Shown piece after piece: positions 50,218 through 61,782 of a stretch of 64,000 bases of DNA. The position numbers and the translations under genes were made by a program. The stretch is from Rebecca billardiae RCC1528 (lineage: Eukaryota; Haptophyta): the NCBI GenBank assembly GCA_965240325.2, contig OZ251224.1, forward strand, positions 1,798,001 to 1,862,000, read 5' to 3'. A model generated the notes under the pieces. It made no database searches. It was given only the letters and a program-made list of their open reading frames with translations, and had not been told where the DNA came from. The number at the start of each line of letters is the position of its first letter. The first letter of the stretch is position 1.

Positions 50218-51753
50218 ATGGAGCTTCTTGGCGCGCCCCCGGAGGTTGTCGTCGTCGGCACGTGCACGGCCATGTGCTCGGCGCGCGAGCTGGCCGAGAG
50301 GCAGTCGTTCATGGAGATCAACCCTCTCGAGGCCGAGCCCGGCACCGAGGGATGGCGCCACCCCAAGGGCTCGCCGGCGCTCGCTGTGAAGCGTTACGCA
50401 CGGCCGGCGGCTGGACGCGCGCTGCCGTCAGCCGAGGAGGTGCGCCCGCTGGACGTGCTCCGGCGCACGACAGAGCACCTGATCTCCCTGGTCGATAACC
50501 CGTACGCCGGCACCTATGCCTTCGTCGCCGATCGGCTCCGGGCCGTTGTGCAGGACCTGGTCGTGCAGGACATTCACGACGTGCGCGCCGCGTGGATCTA
50601 CGAACGGGTCGTGCGCTTCCATGCGCTTTCGGCGCTGCGCCACGCGATGGAGGAGGACGGCAAGGCCTCGGGCTTCTCCGCCTATCACAATCACGAGCTC
50701 ATGAGCAAGGCACTCGTCAGCCTCGCGCACATCTATGCGCATGCCGGCAACGACGGTGGTGGCGGCGGCGGCGGTGGAGGCGGCGGCGCCACTCGAGCCG
50801 ACTTTCACGCCTTCTACTTGCTGATGCACGCGTCTGACCCGCTGCTCGCGGCGAGCCACGTGCGCACGCTGCCGCCAAAGCTGCAGCGCTCGCGCCCGGT
50901 CATGCACGCCCTTGCTGTGCTCCGCGCGGCTGGCTCTGGCGACGGCCTCGGCATGCTTCAGCTCATCCACACGCTGCCCCTCGCGCCCCTGGGCTGCGCG
51001 CTGCACGCCGTGCCGCGCGCGCGCGAGCTGGGCGTGGCGGCGATGCGTCGCACGTACCTCAAGCAGGAGGCGCTCCCCGCGTCGTGGCTGTGCTCGCTCC
51101 TCTCGCTGCCGGCCGACCCGGCCGCGGCGCGCCAGGCCTGCGCCGCGCACGGGCTCGAGCTGGTGGAGCCAGCGGAGGGGAAGGAGGCGAGCCTGGAGCA
51201 GCTGGCCGTGCGGACCACGCCCGCACCGCCCCCCGCGCCCGCTCAGAAGCCCGCGGACAAGGCGGGCGCGACCGCGCCGAAGTCCAAGGGCGCCTCGGCG
51301 CTTGCTCTTATGCACACGCCCGCCCTCGCGGAGTGGCGGGCCGAGGGCTGCAAGATGGCGCCACTTTTGGCGCATGACGAGTCAGCGTGGCCGCAGCCAC
51401 CGCCCGGCGCGGCGGACGGTGGGCAGGCGCCCGCCGATCCGGCCGAGGGCGCTGGAGGTGACGACGAGCTCCTCGCGCTAATGGGCACGCTGCGCCAGCA
51501 GATCAACGCATCGCCCGACTTCCTGCGTGACAACCCGCCGACTGGCCAGAGCATCTTCACCATGGCAGGCGCCGCGGCGGATGGGGGCAGTGCAGGCGAC
51601 GCGAGCGGCGACGATAACTCGTCGGAGCTCGCCACCGCCCTCAAAGACATGCTGAGCATGCTCGGCGGGGCAGACGCCGGCGCCGGGCCGAGCACAGAGG
51701 GCGCCGGCTTTTCGCCCGCCCCGGCAGCTGATGCAACGACAGTGCCCGTGTAG
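50218..51753 (+). CDS. SAC3/GANP-family protein
   Basis: 511 residues. The hallmark VGTCTAMCSARELAERQ (about 13-29) matches the GxCxxMCPxxExxxR start of SAC3/GANP domains. The helical domain continues with VRPLDVLRRTTEHLISLVDN, FVADRLRAVVQDLVVQDI, WIYERVVRFHALSALRHAM and AYHNHELMSKALVSLAHIY, then a Gly run (about 181-193) and further helices to about 320. The rest is Ala/Pro-rich. Family members scaffold TREX-2-like complexes for mRNA export and transcription-coupled processes at the nuclear pore. The length is closer to short forms of the SAC3D1 type than to full GANP. ATG 50218 is used; the upstream frame begins only with TTG. Confidence 0.82.
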   Translation: MELLGAPPEVVVVGTCTAMCSARELAERQSFMEINPLEAEPGTEGWRHPKGSPALAVKRYARPAAGRALPSAEEVRPLDVLRRTTEHLISLVDNPYAGTYAFVADRLRAVVQDLVVQDIHDVRAAWIYERVVRFHALSALRHAMEEDGKASGFSAYHNHELMSKALVSLAHIYAHAGNDGGGGGGGGGGGATRADFHAFYLLMHASDPLLAASHVRTLPPKLQRSRPVMHALAVLRAAGSGDGLGMLQLIHTLPLAPLGCALHAVPRARELGVAAMRRTYLKQEALPASWLCSLLSLPADPAAARQACAAHGLELVEPAEGKEASLEQLAVRTTPAPPPAPAQKPADKAGATAPKSKGASALALMHTPALAEWRAEGCKMAPLLAHDESAWPQPPPGAADGGQAPADPAEGAGGDDELLALMGTLRQQINASPDFLRDNPPTGQSIFTMAGAAADGGSAGDASGDDNSSELATALKDMLSMLGGADAGAGPSTEGAGFSPAPAADATTVPV

Positions 51754-52983
<1,230 letters not shown>

Positions 52984-53015
52984 ATTCTAAGATAGGTCGC
53001 CGAATATATATATAT

Positions 53016-53061
<46 letters not shown>

Positions 53062-53137
53062 AATAGCTAATCTCGCCTGCCTGAGCTGTGTGCGTCTCCT
53101 ATTCTTTCTGCGTGCTATTCTAAGTAAACGCATTCTA

Positions 53138-53212
53138 TGATTTAACGACACAGGTAGGACGACGCGGGTCTCCTGATTCGTCGGCGGCAGTGCCCGATCG
53201 TCGACACGAAGT
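53138..53212 (+). repeat. Left inverted repeat flanking the glycosyltransferase-like gene
   Basis: ATGATTTAACGACACAGGTA, then CTCCTGATTCGTCGGCGGCA and GTGCCCGATCGTCGAC, form a block of about 72 bp whose reverse complement lies at 54670-54744. A third copy is at 29741-29822. Confidence 0.9.
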
Positions 53213-53439
53213 CGGCGCTGGTGGCAGAGCATAGCCTGCACATCGTAAAGCTTGAGCGCGGCCTTGAGCTACTGAAGCGCGATCCACCTGCGCTGCGCGG
53301 ATCGCATGGACCAGGACCTGCTGTGCCCCGAGCAAGGGCGAGCTGTACTAGTGAGTCCGCCGAACGCCAAATTAAATGAAAAGTCCGATGCTCCGTGGTC
53401 AACTCGCGGCTGCTCAGATCACCACAGATGTACGGTCAG

Positions 53440-54651
53440 TTAGTGCAATGGATGATGAGTCAAATTGATGTATGTATGACTGTCTGATGCCTGAGTGCTG
53501 CTGATGTCGTCGTCGTCCGGCTTGGGTCCCTGTGCCGAGTGCGGAGCGGGGGCGGACGCGGCGGGTGGCGGCACCGAGCAGCCGCCATCGTCGCACACCA
53601 TCGACGACTCAAGCTGGTCGGTGAGGCGGAAGCACCGGCGCCTGTTGTGCGCGTTCCTCCAGCGAATGGTGTCCAGTTCCGTGCACGCGCCGCCGTGCGG
53701 CGCGCTCTCCTCCGGCCAGTCCCAGTCGATAGCCGCAGCCGTATCCTTCGGCTGCCGGATCAGGTAGGAAAAGCGGCCCAACTGCTGCCCCCCGTCCGGC
53801 GAGCGGAACGTGCACGCGCGGATCGTCGAGACCTCCCACCCTTTGAGCGAGGCGAGGCAGGGCGCGCAGTGCTCCTTGGTGTGCCGGAAGTGGAGGGGCA
53901 TGTCGAGCCCCGAGGAGTTGTGCAGCCGAAACAGCGCGTCGCCGTCGCAGTAGGACGCGCGCAGCTCGTGCGCGAAGTGCGCCTGCCGGAGAACGGTCGA
54001 GGCGGCCGCGCGCGGCATCAGCGCCACGAAGTCCCACTGGAACATCACCGTGTTCCGCTGAAAGATGCTCCGCCTGAGCGTGTGCGGGTACCACATGTCG
54101 GGCCGGGTGCGCATCACCCACTTGTACTGCCGGCCACCGCGCAGCTCCTCCACTCGCTCCATCAGCCGTAGGCAGCCCTCGAAGCGCAGCGCGAGATCCA
54201 GCTGCGGGCCGCACGCGAACCGGTCGGATCCGTTGTGGCCGCCAAGCCACGGCGCGCACGGCACGCCCGGCCCGAGGAGCGAGCCCAGGAACGCGTGCAC
54301 GTCCGCGTCGTCGAAGGCGGTCAGCGCCACGGGCTCCACGTCGTGCTCGATCGAGCGGATCTGGTCGTCGGACGTGCGCGGCGGGTGATCCGAGTTGTTC
54401 CACCACCGGTGCCAGCCCTGGCTGAAGCTGGGCGAGAGCATGAAGAACACGTCCGCGTCCAGCGGATGCTTCACATTCCGCACAAAGTGGCGCGTCAGGT
54501 TGACGAAGGTGCGCACCTCACCCGCGACGCAGATCGCAGTGTCGGACGTGCCCACTTTGCACACGCCCTTGCACGCGGGGGCGGCGACGACCAGGTCGCG
54601 GCGCACGCCCGACAGCGCCGCGAGCGCCGCCAGCGTCGTCACCCGCTGCAT
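53440..54651 (-). CDS. Secreted glycosyltransferase-like protein
   Basis: 403 residues. The start MQRVTTLAALAALSGVRRDL looks like a signal peptide or anchor. CVAGEVRTFVNLTRHFVRNV, then LDADVFFMLSPS and later YKWVMRTRPDMWY, follow the pattern of algal and plant glycosyltransferase-like proteins (a CxxGxxRTF start and an RTRPD motif in the acceptor/nucleotide region). Cysteines and NxS/T sites (NNSD, NGSD, NLT) suit a lumenal domain. Donor and acceptor are unknown. The gene is bracketed by about 72-bp inverted repeats (53138-53212 and 54670-54744) that also occur elsewhere in the window. It may therefore sit inside a mobile unit, though it appears intact. The C-terminal 50 residues are low in complexity. 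Confidence 0.62.
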   Translation of the reverse strand: MQRVTTLAALAALSGVRRDLVVAAPACKGVCKVGTSDTAICVAGEVRTFVNLTRHFVRNVKHPLDADVFFMLSPSFSQGWHRWWNNSDHPPRTSDDQIRSIEHDVEPVALTAFDDADVHAFLGSLLGPGVPCAPWLGGHNGSDRFACGPQLDLALRFEGCLRLMERVEELRGGRQYKWVMRTRPDMWYPHTLRRSIFQRNTVMFQWDFVALMPRAAASTVLRQAHFAHELRASYCDGDALFRLHNSSGLDMPLHFRHTKEHCAPCLASLKGWEVSTIRACTFRSPDGGQQLGRFSYLIRQPKDTAAAIDWDWPEESAPHGGACTELDTIRWRNAHNRRRCFRLTDQLESSMVCDDGGCSVPPPAASAPAPHSAQGPKPDDDDISSTQASDSHTYINLTHHPLH

Positions 54652-54669
54652 ACGTGCACACTTGGTTAC

Positions 54670-54744
54670 AGTCGACGATCGGGCACTGCCGACGACGAAT
54701 CAGGAGACCTGCGCCGTCCTACCTGTACATGTCGTTAAATCATG
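54670..54744 (-). repeat. Right inverted repeat flanking the glycosyltransferase-like gene
   Basis: GTCGACGATCGGGCACTGCC...GTTAAATCAT is the inverse of 53138-53212, with a few substitutions and a short insertion (CTGTACATGTCG). Confidence 0.9.
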
Positions 54745-54750
54745 AGTATT

Positions 54751-54785
54751 ATAAGGCGTGATTGACGCCATCCAACACTGCACAA
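54751..54785 (-). repeat. Short dispersed repeat, copy 2
   Basis: TAAGGCGTGATTGACGCCAT with CCAACACTGCACAA is the inverse of 13626-13660. It lies a few bases outside the right inverted repeat. Confidence 0.85.
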
Positions 54786-54792
54786 AGACCTG

Positions 54793-54896
54793 GCCGATAC
54801 ACACCCGGCCGCTCTGCGCGTGGTGGAACCACGCTGCTCTGCGAGCATGGGTTCCCCATGCGCAGAGCGGTAGGGTGTGTATCGGCCAGCACAAAG
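54793..54896. repeat. Inverted repeat, arms about 41 bp
   Basis: TGGCCGATACACACCC..GCTCTGCGC.. (about 54793-54833) is mirrored by GCGCAGAGCGGTAGGGTGTG TATCGGCCA (to about 54895), with a 20-base loop and a few mismatches. Confidence 0.85.
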
Positions 54897-54999
54897 ACCC
54901 CGCCACAAAACAGACCACGGAACCTGTGATTATTTTCATTTTGAAAAGCGACATCTGAACCAAGGGCGTTCCCGGGATCCTGCCACACGCTCCCGAAAG

Positions 55000-55027
55000 C
55001 AATGCCCCCCCCTGGGGGGGGCATTGC
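55000..55027. repeat. C/G-tract palindrome
   Basis: CAATG, eight C, one T, eight G, CATTG: a perfect palindrome around a single central T. Confidence 0.9.
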
Positions 55028-55435
55028 TACCGGACTGGCGCGGGCCGTAATCAAATGTATCCGCTTTAAATAGAGGAAGCCAATTTCAATAGGAACGCGG
55101 TTCGATTTGGCGTATGACCAGTGCGGGGAACGCCCCTGGGAATCGGAACCGTGTTTGTCCAGCTGCGGGCGGCGAAATAACCGCTTCGCGCCACGTCTGG
55201 TACCGAAGGTGAGGAAGCCCAGGCAGTCGATACCGCCCTTGGGCGGGGCTGCATCACATTCTGGCTGACGCGCCACTGCTCACCCTGCGCACCCCCCTGG
55301 GCTGATCGGAGGCGGCCCCCACGGCCCGTGCTCTGCAGCTAGCTGCTGGTGGCTGGCCTGCATGGATTTTCAAGCTGACTGACACCCACTACTGCCTGCA
55401 GCAGCCCTCGCGCGCGCACGCGCCGCGCGCGCGCA
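55028..55435. other. Spacer, no gene supported
   Basis: Short ORFs on the minus strand (about 55030-55280) have ordinary composition (for example YAKSNRVPIEIGFLYLKRIH) but run into the palindromes and have no domain. I do not call a gene. Confidence 0.35.
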
Positions 55436-56408
<973 letters not shown>

Positions 56409-56867
56409 TCATCTGGGTGCCGTTGTGGATGATGCTGTCATCCGCGCGTCCTCCACAGCGGGTGATGACGCCATGATCGGCACGGCAGCAGTGGCATCTC
56501 CGGGGTCGGGAGCATCATCCGACATGGCGAGCGCACCGAGGACATTCTGCACCGCGCTCACGGCACCAGCAGTGCTGGGCTCACGTGCACCCATCTCCCC
56601 ACTGCTGGACTCGTCATCACCGTCGTCCCCGCTCACGTCTGATCCATCATCCGCAGGCGGGCCGTGTGCTTGTGCAGCTGCAGCCGCCAGCGCCATGGCC
56701 GTGTCATCACCTGCAGCCATGGCTGCCCGCGCATGTACGTGGCCATGTGAGCGGAGCACGGCAGCTGCAGCGCTCTTGGCGAGTTGCAGAGAGCGCGCCG
56801 CTTGTCGCGGCATCCCACTGCCGCCGCCGCGCTTGCCGATGGCCCTGCCTCGTCTATTTGTCGGCAT
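56409..56867 (-). CDS. Hypothetical small Ala-rich, acidic protein
   Basis: A frame of 152 aa from ATG 56867. Basic N-terminus (MPTNRRGRAIGKRGGGSGMP), an Ala-rich helical middle (QLAKSAAAAVLRSHGH) and an acidic serine-rich stretch (DDGSDVSGDDGDDESSS). No family recognised. Composition is more protein-like than the shadow ORFs, but codon use is not decisive. It may be part of a longer spliced gene or no gene at all. Confidence 0.25.
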   Translation of the reverse strand: MPTNRRGRAIGKRGGGSGMPRQAARSLQLAKSAAAAVLRSHGHVHARAAMAAGDDTAMALAAAAAQAHGPPADDGSDVSGDDGDDESSSGEMGAREPSTAGAVSAVQNVLGALAMSDDAPDPGDATAAVPIMASSPAVEDARMTASSTTAPR

Positions 56868-57412
56868 GATCACCAGCAAGGCTCCATCGTGATTAATTTG
56901 ACGATGCAGAGTGACCAGCGCGGAGAGCCCGGCAGAGCCGAGATCGCATCCTGACTGATAGTGGATAGATATGACAGTCTGCACCTGCGGTCGACAGCCG
57001 GCGTGCAGCCGTAGCCTTTCGATCTGACGTGAGTGGTGCCAGCGGCCTTGCTGCTGCGGCTTGCCCCGGTGAGTCCTCGTGCCAGTCTCAGTGACAGTCC
57101 GCAGGCCTACCAGCGTCGATGTCTTGCGATGAACACGCGGCCCTGCAATCCGGACGCATGCGCGCGCCGTCAAAGACGCAGGCACGCCCCGAGGCAAATG
57201 CCCCGATGCTGCCGCTGGACGTGACCGGGGTGCCGATCCACGAGGTCAATGCCGAGGTCGATGTCGATGGACCACGTGCGGGGCGAGTGACCCGTCGCAA
57301 CACGTTGCCAGCTCGAATCATGCGCGGCCGAGACAGCTTCGTGTGCGCAATCCTCGACAGCGACGCCATCGTCGCGAGCCCGCGCGAAGCGGGACCAGAA
57401 ACGTCCAGCCCA
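56868..57412. other. Intergenic region
   Basis: 545 bp between the hypothetical ORF and the Nup43-like stop. A plus-strand frame through 57119-57420 is an overlap artefact. No feature seen. Confidence 0.35.
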
Positions 57413-58438
57413 TCATGCCTCGTAGTGCACGACCTCCACAGAATCGTCGTCCGCGATGGCGCACACCTTTGTCTCACTCGGGTGTGCTGCGCATGCGCTG
57501 ATCGGGAGCGTCCGCGTGGTGAGGACGCGGACGTCAAGCAGCGTGCCAAAGTTGGCCGCTGTGTTGTCCGAGCTGACAAAGACCCACTGGAGGAGCTTGC
57601 CGTCCCCCGAGGCGGTGACCAGCGTGTTGCGCGCCGCGGGCAGCGGGAACGCGACGTCCCAGACGGCGGTCCGGGCTGGGAGCGGCTCGGACCAGAGGGC
57701 CGCGCTCGGCTTGCGCTCGTCGAAGATGCTCACCGTGCCCGCACTCGTGCCCGACGCGATCAGCTTAGCCGTCGGGTGGAACGCGACGGCAGTGACAGTC
57801 TCCGGCAGGTCAGCGACGGCGCTCCCCCCGAAGGTCACGGACGCATCCGAGCTGTGGATGCGCGCGTCCCACATCTTGACAGAGGCGCCCCCAGTGACAG
57901 CCGTGTGCGCGCCAGAGCACACCAGGCAATGGAGCGCATCCTCCTCGCGGCAGACGACGCGCACGAGCTGGCCAGAGGCCTGGCTGAGGACGTGCAGCCG
58001 CCCATCCTCACCGGTGCTCGCTAGAGTGTCACGCTGCAGTGGGAACGCGGCGACCGCGGTGGCCGCACCCGTGCGCTGTGCATTGCCACTCGTGACCCAC
58101 TTCCGCGAGATGGTGAGCGCACCCATCGGGTCGCTCTGGATCTCGTAGTGGGCGATGTGCCCAGAGTCCGAAGCGGTCAGGACCTGGATGCCCCCCGCCG
58201 GCGATTCCGGCGCGAGCGTGTCTAGTGCGCTCACGCCGCCGTCGTGTCGCGCCTCGCACAGCATGCGGTCCGCAGATGGCGAGCGCACCTGCTCGTAGTC
58301 CTCCTCCAAGTCCCAGATGGACAGCGCCGACTGCCCATCCTCGTCATCCCAGCTGCCGGTGATGGCCACGTCTCGCCGCCCCTCGCCCAGTGGCAGCCAC
58401 AGCGCCGAGCGCTGCTTCCTGCCCGTGAAGAGCAACAT
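57413..58438 (-). CDS. Nup43-like WD40 nucleoporin
   Basis: 341 residues. It reads as a seven-bladed WD40 propeller. The N-terminal signature ITGSWDDEDGQSALSIWDLE then LCEARHDGGVSAL matches the Nup43 pattern ATGSWDNExxxISLW...LCDIRHxGDV. Further blades include VLTASDSGHIAHYEI, LASTGEDGRLHVLS, VTGGASVKMWDAR, LIASGTSAGTVSIFDERKP and LVTASGDGKLLQW. Nup43 is a peripheral subunit of the Nup107-160 Y-complex of the nuclear pore, with a kinetochore role in animals. ATG 58438 (MLLFTGRKQRS) is preferred. ATG 58501 is also in frame but would leave one base before the divergent neighbour's start. Confidence 0.66.
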   Translation of the reverse strand: MLLFTGRKQRSALWLPLGEGRRDVAITGSWDDEDGQSALSIWDLEEDYEQVRSPSADRMLCEARHDGGVSALDTLAPESPAGGIQVLTASDSGHIAHYEIQSDPMGALTISRKWVTSGNAQRTGAATAVAAFPLQRDTLASTGEDGRLHVLSQASGQLVRVVCREEDALHCLVCSGAHTAVTGGASVKMWDARIHSSDASVTFGGSAVADLPETVTAVAFHPTAKLIASGTSAGTVSIFDERKPSAALWSEPLPARTAVWDVAFPLPAARNTLVTASGDGKLLQWVFVSSDNTAANFGTLLDVRVLTTRTLPISACAAHPSETKVCAIADDDSVEVVHYEA

Positions 58439-58502
58439 CGAGGCCGAGCGAGCGCGCGGGCAGTGGGTCCCGAATTCAGCACGACGCCGACGGGGAAACA
58501 CG
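58439..58502. promoter_or_regulatory. Very short divergent start region
   Basis: Only 64 bp separate the preferred start of the Nup43-like gene (58438) from the start of the beta-helix protein (58503). The two promoters must overlap each other or the coding sequences. Confidence 0.4.
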
Positions 58503-59597
58503 ATGGCGGCTGCTCGGCCCTCCTGCCCTCATGCTGTGCTGGCGTTCTTGATGGCCCTCACAGCGGTGTTCCTCGAGCCATGCAGGGGCGAGTACGCGTA
58601 TGTCGTCGTGATCAACGGGGCCACGCTCGACGATGCTGACGAGCGGACGCACGTCATCGTCGTGACGGAGACGGGTGCCAGAAACGATCATCTCCGCGGG
58701 CGTTGCGTGGCGCATCCCGGGATGCTGCCTCCGGTGCGCGCGCTGCTGTCGTGCACGCTCTTCAGCGCGATCCACTACGCCAATGGGCTCTCGGCTGAAG
58801 ATCAAGCCATCATCCTCCTGGCGCCTGGCCACTACGTGCTGTACGAGCCGCTGCCACGTGTCACCCGCGACGTCGAAATCCGCGGCAGCGCCGAGCCTTG
58901 GAAGCCGTCAGATCCAGCAAGCGAGGCGGCCATCACGCTCGAGGGTGGTCGTGGCCACTTCATGCCGGAGGCACACAGCGACATCGAACGCGTCACCATC
59001 GACGGAATGCAGCAGCGCCGCATCTTCGACTTTGCGCAGAACGTGCATGTTGGACTGCGCCACCTGACCCTCACCAACGGGTTTGCCGACCTCGGCGGGG
59101 CCGTGAGGCAAGGGCCCGGTGGGCGGCTTGTGCTGCACAACGTCAGCATTCATCTGTCGCGCGCGGCCTACGGCGGGGCCGTCTACTCGGAGTCCACCTT
59201 GCACGTGACGCGCTCAGGCGTGCTCTGGTGCGAGGCCTCTCTGTGCGGCGGCGCCGTCTACACGTCCGCACAGCAGTTTGACGCGCACAGCTCGCTGTTC
59301 AGCGAGTGCAGGGACGCGTGCTCACGCCGACCTCCTGAGGTGGTGCTCACCGAGGCCGTGCGCGCGGACGGCAGGAAAGACGTCGTGATTGCCGTTGGCC
59401 CTGCCATCTCGCTGAGTGCCGATACTTGGGCCACAGAGCGCAAGCGCATGCGCGAGGCGGACGACGCCAACTTGCACAAGCTGCAGGCTCAGGCTGGCAG
59501 CCTGGCAGCAGCGCGCGACGGTGCTGGCGGTCATCAGTGGCAGCACGAGCAAGGGCAACGGCGTGGACTCGACAGCTCCCGCCCCGAAAGGATCTGA
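58503..59597 (+). CDS. Secreted parallel beta-helix (pectin-lyase-fold) protein
   Basis: 364 residues. A signal peptide (HAVLAFLMALTAVFLEPCRG) directs secretion. LLAPGHYVLYEPLPRVTRDV, ITLEGGRGHFMPE, VTIDGMQQRRIFDFAQNVHV, LRHLTLTNGFADLGGAV, LVLHNVSIHLSRAAYGGAV and GVLWCEASLCGGAV form regular rungs with repeated GGAV turns, as in right-handed beta-helix proteins and polymorphic outer-membrane-like repeats. Such folds bind or cleave polysaccharides, but no catalytic set is evident. The C-terminal 70 residues lose the repeat and become charged. It diverges from the Nup43-like gene. Confidence 0.75.
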   Translation: MAAARPSCPHAVLAFLMALTAVFLEPCRGEYAYVVVINGATLDDADERTHVIVVTETGARNDHLRGRCVAHPGMLPPVRALLSCTLFSAIHYANGLSAEDQAIILLAPGHYVLYEPLPRVTRDVEIRGSAEPWKPSDPASEAAITLEGGRGHFMPEAHSDIERVTIDGMQQRRIFDFAQNVHVGLRHLTLTNGFADLGGAVRQGPGGRLVLHNVSIHLSRAAYGGAVYSESTLHVTRSGVLWCEASLCGGAVYTSAQQFDAHSSLFSECRDACSRRPPEVVLTEAVRADGRKDVVIAVGPAISLSADTWATERKRMREADDANLHKLQAQAGSLAAARDGAGGHQWQHEQGQRRGLDSSRPERI

Positions 59598-59785
59598 GAA
59601 CTGGCGACGATACAGTTTACTAAGCCAACTAAGACTAAGACTCACTAAGAGACGCTGAATGCACTCAGTCGCACACTGATGGTTACAGTTTATGTTGAGA
59701 AATATAGAATAATAAGAGATGCACACGCGTACAGCACAGGCAGGCGAGATACATGTAAAGTACTGTTTTGTGGCGGTGTAGCTTA

Positions 59786-59994
59786 TAAATTCCCCCTTAT
59801 GAATAACGGGAGCCCTCCGGGTGATCTGAGACTGGCGCCGGGCGAAGCCTCCAGCCCTACCCTGGCCAGCCCCCAACCAACCACCACCCTCAGTCCCTCA
59901 CCCAACCTCAAACCACTGACCGAGACACCTAGCGCCTTGACACCACTCCACTGTGGACAGCCCGCCTCCAGAGGGGGCGGGGGTACAGTTTACT
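59786..59994 (+). repeat. About 200-bp dispersed duplication, copy 1
   Basis: AAATTCCCCCTTATGAATAA through CTCCAGAGGGGGCGGGGGTA. It repeats at 60369-60545 with small deletions; the stretch CCTACCCTGGCCAGCCCCCA is identical. Confidence 0.9.
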
Positions 59995-60368
59995 AAGAAT
60001 AAGAGACGCACACAGCTCAGGCAGGCGAGATTGACGCCCGCCAACTGTCACCGCCCATGAAGCCGTCGCCGATGGTAGCGCCGCCGGGAAAAATCGTTCA
60101 GCCGTCCGCCTGCGAGGCCTGGATGAGGGCTGCGGCCGCCTCGCGGCGCGCCAGCGCCCGTCGTCCTCGCCCCACCGTCGTCCACAAAACGTCGTCGTCC
60201 GAACTCGCCGACTGGGCGCCGATGCGACAGCGCGCCGACAGGATGAGGATGTAGTAGGGAATCAAGAGAGAGCCCCACTACCGCCCTTGGCCCCACCGTC
60301 GGTTGGGCAAGGTGTGTATCAAGCCAAAGGAATCAAGATCAAGCGGTATGCCATTGCCAACACGTCTT

Positions 60369-60545
60369 AAATTCCCCTTTATAACGGGCTCCGGGTGATC
60401 AGACTGGCGGCCGAAGCCTCCAGCCCTACCCTGGCCAGCCCCCAACCAACCACCACCCTCACCCAACCTCAAACCACTGACCGATACACCGAGTGCCTTG
60501 ACACCACTCCGCTGTGGACAGCCCGCCTCCAGAGGGGGCGGGGGT
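60369..60545 (+). repeat. About 200-bp dispersed duplication, copy 2
   Basis: AAATTCCCCTTTATAACGGG through CTCCAGAGGGGGCGGGGGTA, about 583 bp downstream of copy 1. Confidence 0.9.
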
Positions 60546-60896
60546 ATGCCATTGCCGACAGCATACAAGCCCAACACTGTGGGGTGGTCCCAGGTACCAG
60601 CAGTGCACTGCCTTGCAATTCGAGATCATCGAGTTTGAGCCGAGTCGGCAGACTGGGCACCCCCTAGGGCGCCCCAGTGTGGGCAGAGGGCCAGCCACTA
60701 GCCGATCCCTGCGCGGGGGAGGGGACGGAGGGGGCTGTCAGCGAGCCCAGTAGCTGGGCCGGGGTCTGGGCCACTGGTCCTGGCAGTGAGGCGCCTGTAT
60801 TTCACTCGTGCTGCTATGGAGGCAGATGGTGTCATGTCAGACATGTGTGCGATATCGGGCACGTGGGGTGGTCTTTTGCACCCGCCAATCTGTCAT

Positions 60897-61427
60897 ATGG
60901 CGACCGCCCTCGTCATCGGTGCTCTCCTGCCGATCTCACTCTGTCCGGGCCGTGTGCCTCTGCGCCCGGCGGTGCCCCGGCACCGCGTCACCATCGCGGC
61001 CGCTGTACCACCTTCTGACGAGGCGCCTGCCGGCGGGCTGCAGCAGACGGGCGCGGACGGCGGCATCGCGAAGACTGCGGCGGTCGCTGCGCTCGGCGCG
61101 CAGCTGCAGGCGCAGAGCAACGCGCGCGCGCGGGGGCGGCAGGCCGGCGGCTTCACGGGCGTCATAGAGATAGTGACCCGTGAGGGCTGCGCACAGTGCG
61201 CGAGCGCGCTCAAAGCGCTCCAGGGCTTGGGCATCGCGGCCGAGCGCCTCGTCGAGCGCGACGTGGACGCACCCCCAACGCCAGACGCTTCTGACCGCGT
61301 GGAGCACGCGAGGGCCAGCGGAGTTCCGCAGGTGTACGTGCTACGCGAGGGACAGGAGGCAGAGCGCATTGTCAGCCTGTGGATGGAGATCGGCAGTGGT
61401 GCCCTCCAGCGTCGACTGGCCTCATGA
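60897..61427 (+). CDS. Glutaredoxin/thioredoxin-fold protein with N-terminal targeting sequence
   Basis: 176 residues. The start MATALVIGALLPISLCPGRV followed by a basic, Ser/Ala-rich stretch suggests a signal or plastid/organelle presequence. The core begins GVIEIVTREGCAQCASALKAL, with a dithiol CAQC site at about residues 98-101, and continues to ASGVPQVYVLREGQEAE with the cis-proline. This is the glutaredoxin fold. It should reduce disulfides or glutathione-mixed disulfides. The C-terminal helix is IVSLWMEIGSGALQRRL. Upstream Met codons from 60786 are possible, but the hydrophobic start at 60897 fits best. Confidence 0.72.
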   Translation: MATALVIGALLPISLCPGRVPLRPAVPRHRVTIAAAVPPSDEAPAGGLQQTGADGGIAKTAAVAALGAQLQAQSNARARGRQAGGFTGVIEIVTREGCAQCASALKALQGLGIAAERLVERDVDAPPTPDASDRVEHARASGVPQVYVLREGQEAERIVSLWMEIGSGALQRRLAS

Positions 61428-61684
61428 GCCCGCCGGCGCCGGCTGGCCAAGCCGCCGAGGCCGTGCCCCGTCTGGCCGTCGTGCACGCACTCAATGATGA
61501 TACTCATTGCGCGACGGCGGTGAATTCGACCATAGATAGCTACCGTTCTTCCGAGGACGACTGGGTCCAGCATCCGACGATCCGCCTTAGCTATCTAGAC
61601 GTATACTTTGAATCCGCGGCGCCGGTACAGCTTAGTTAGAGACGAGAGACTGCCGATCAATGGTCCGGTCCGAGCCGCGGAGCG

Positions 61685-61687
<3 letters not shown>

Positions 61688-61779
<92 letters not shown>
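61688..61779. repeat. (CT)n microsatellite
   Basis: CT dinucleotide run of about 92 bp, with one interruption (CTCAGTCTC) near 61718. Confidence 0.95.

Positions 61780-61782
<3 letters not shown>

Larger units (their letters stand above)
59598..60896. other. Intergenic region with duplicated segments
   Basis: No gene. Contains the 200-bp duplication listed separately. The string AGAGACGCACACAGCTCAGG near 60000 is the inverse of sequence near 53075-53100. Confidence 0.6.

Noticed and set aside
54749-55276. 175-codon minus-strand ORF
   Set aside because: It runs through two palindromes and a dispersed repeat; no domain.
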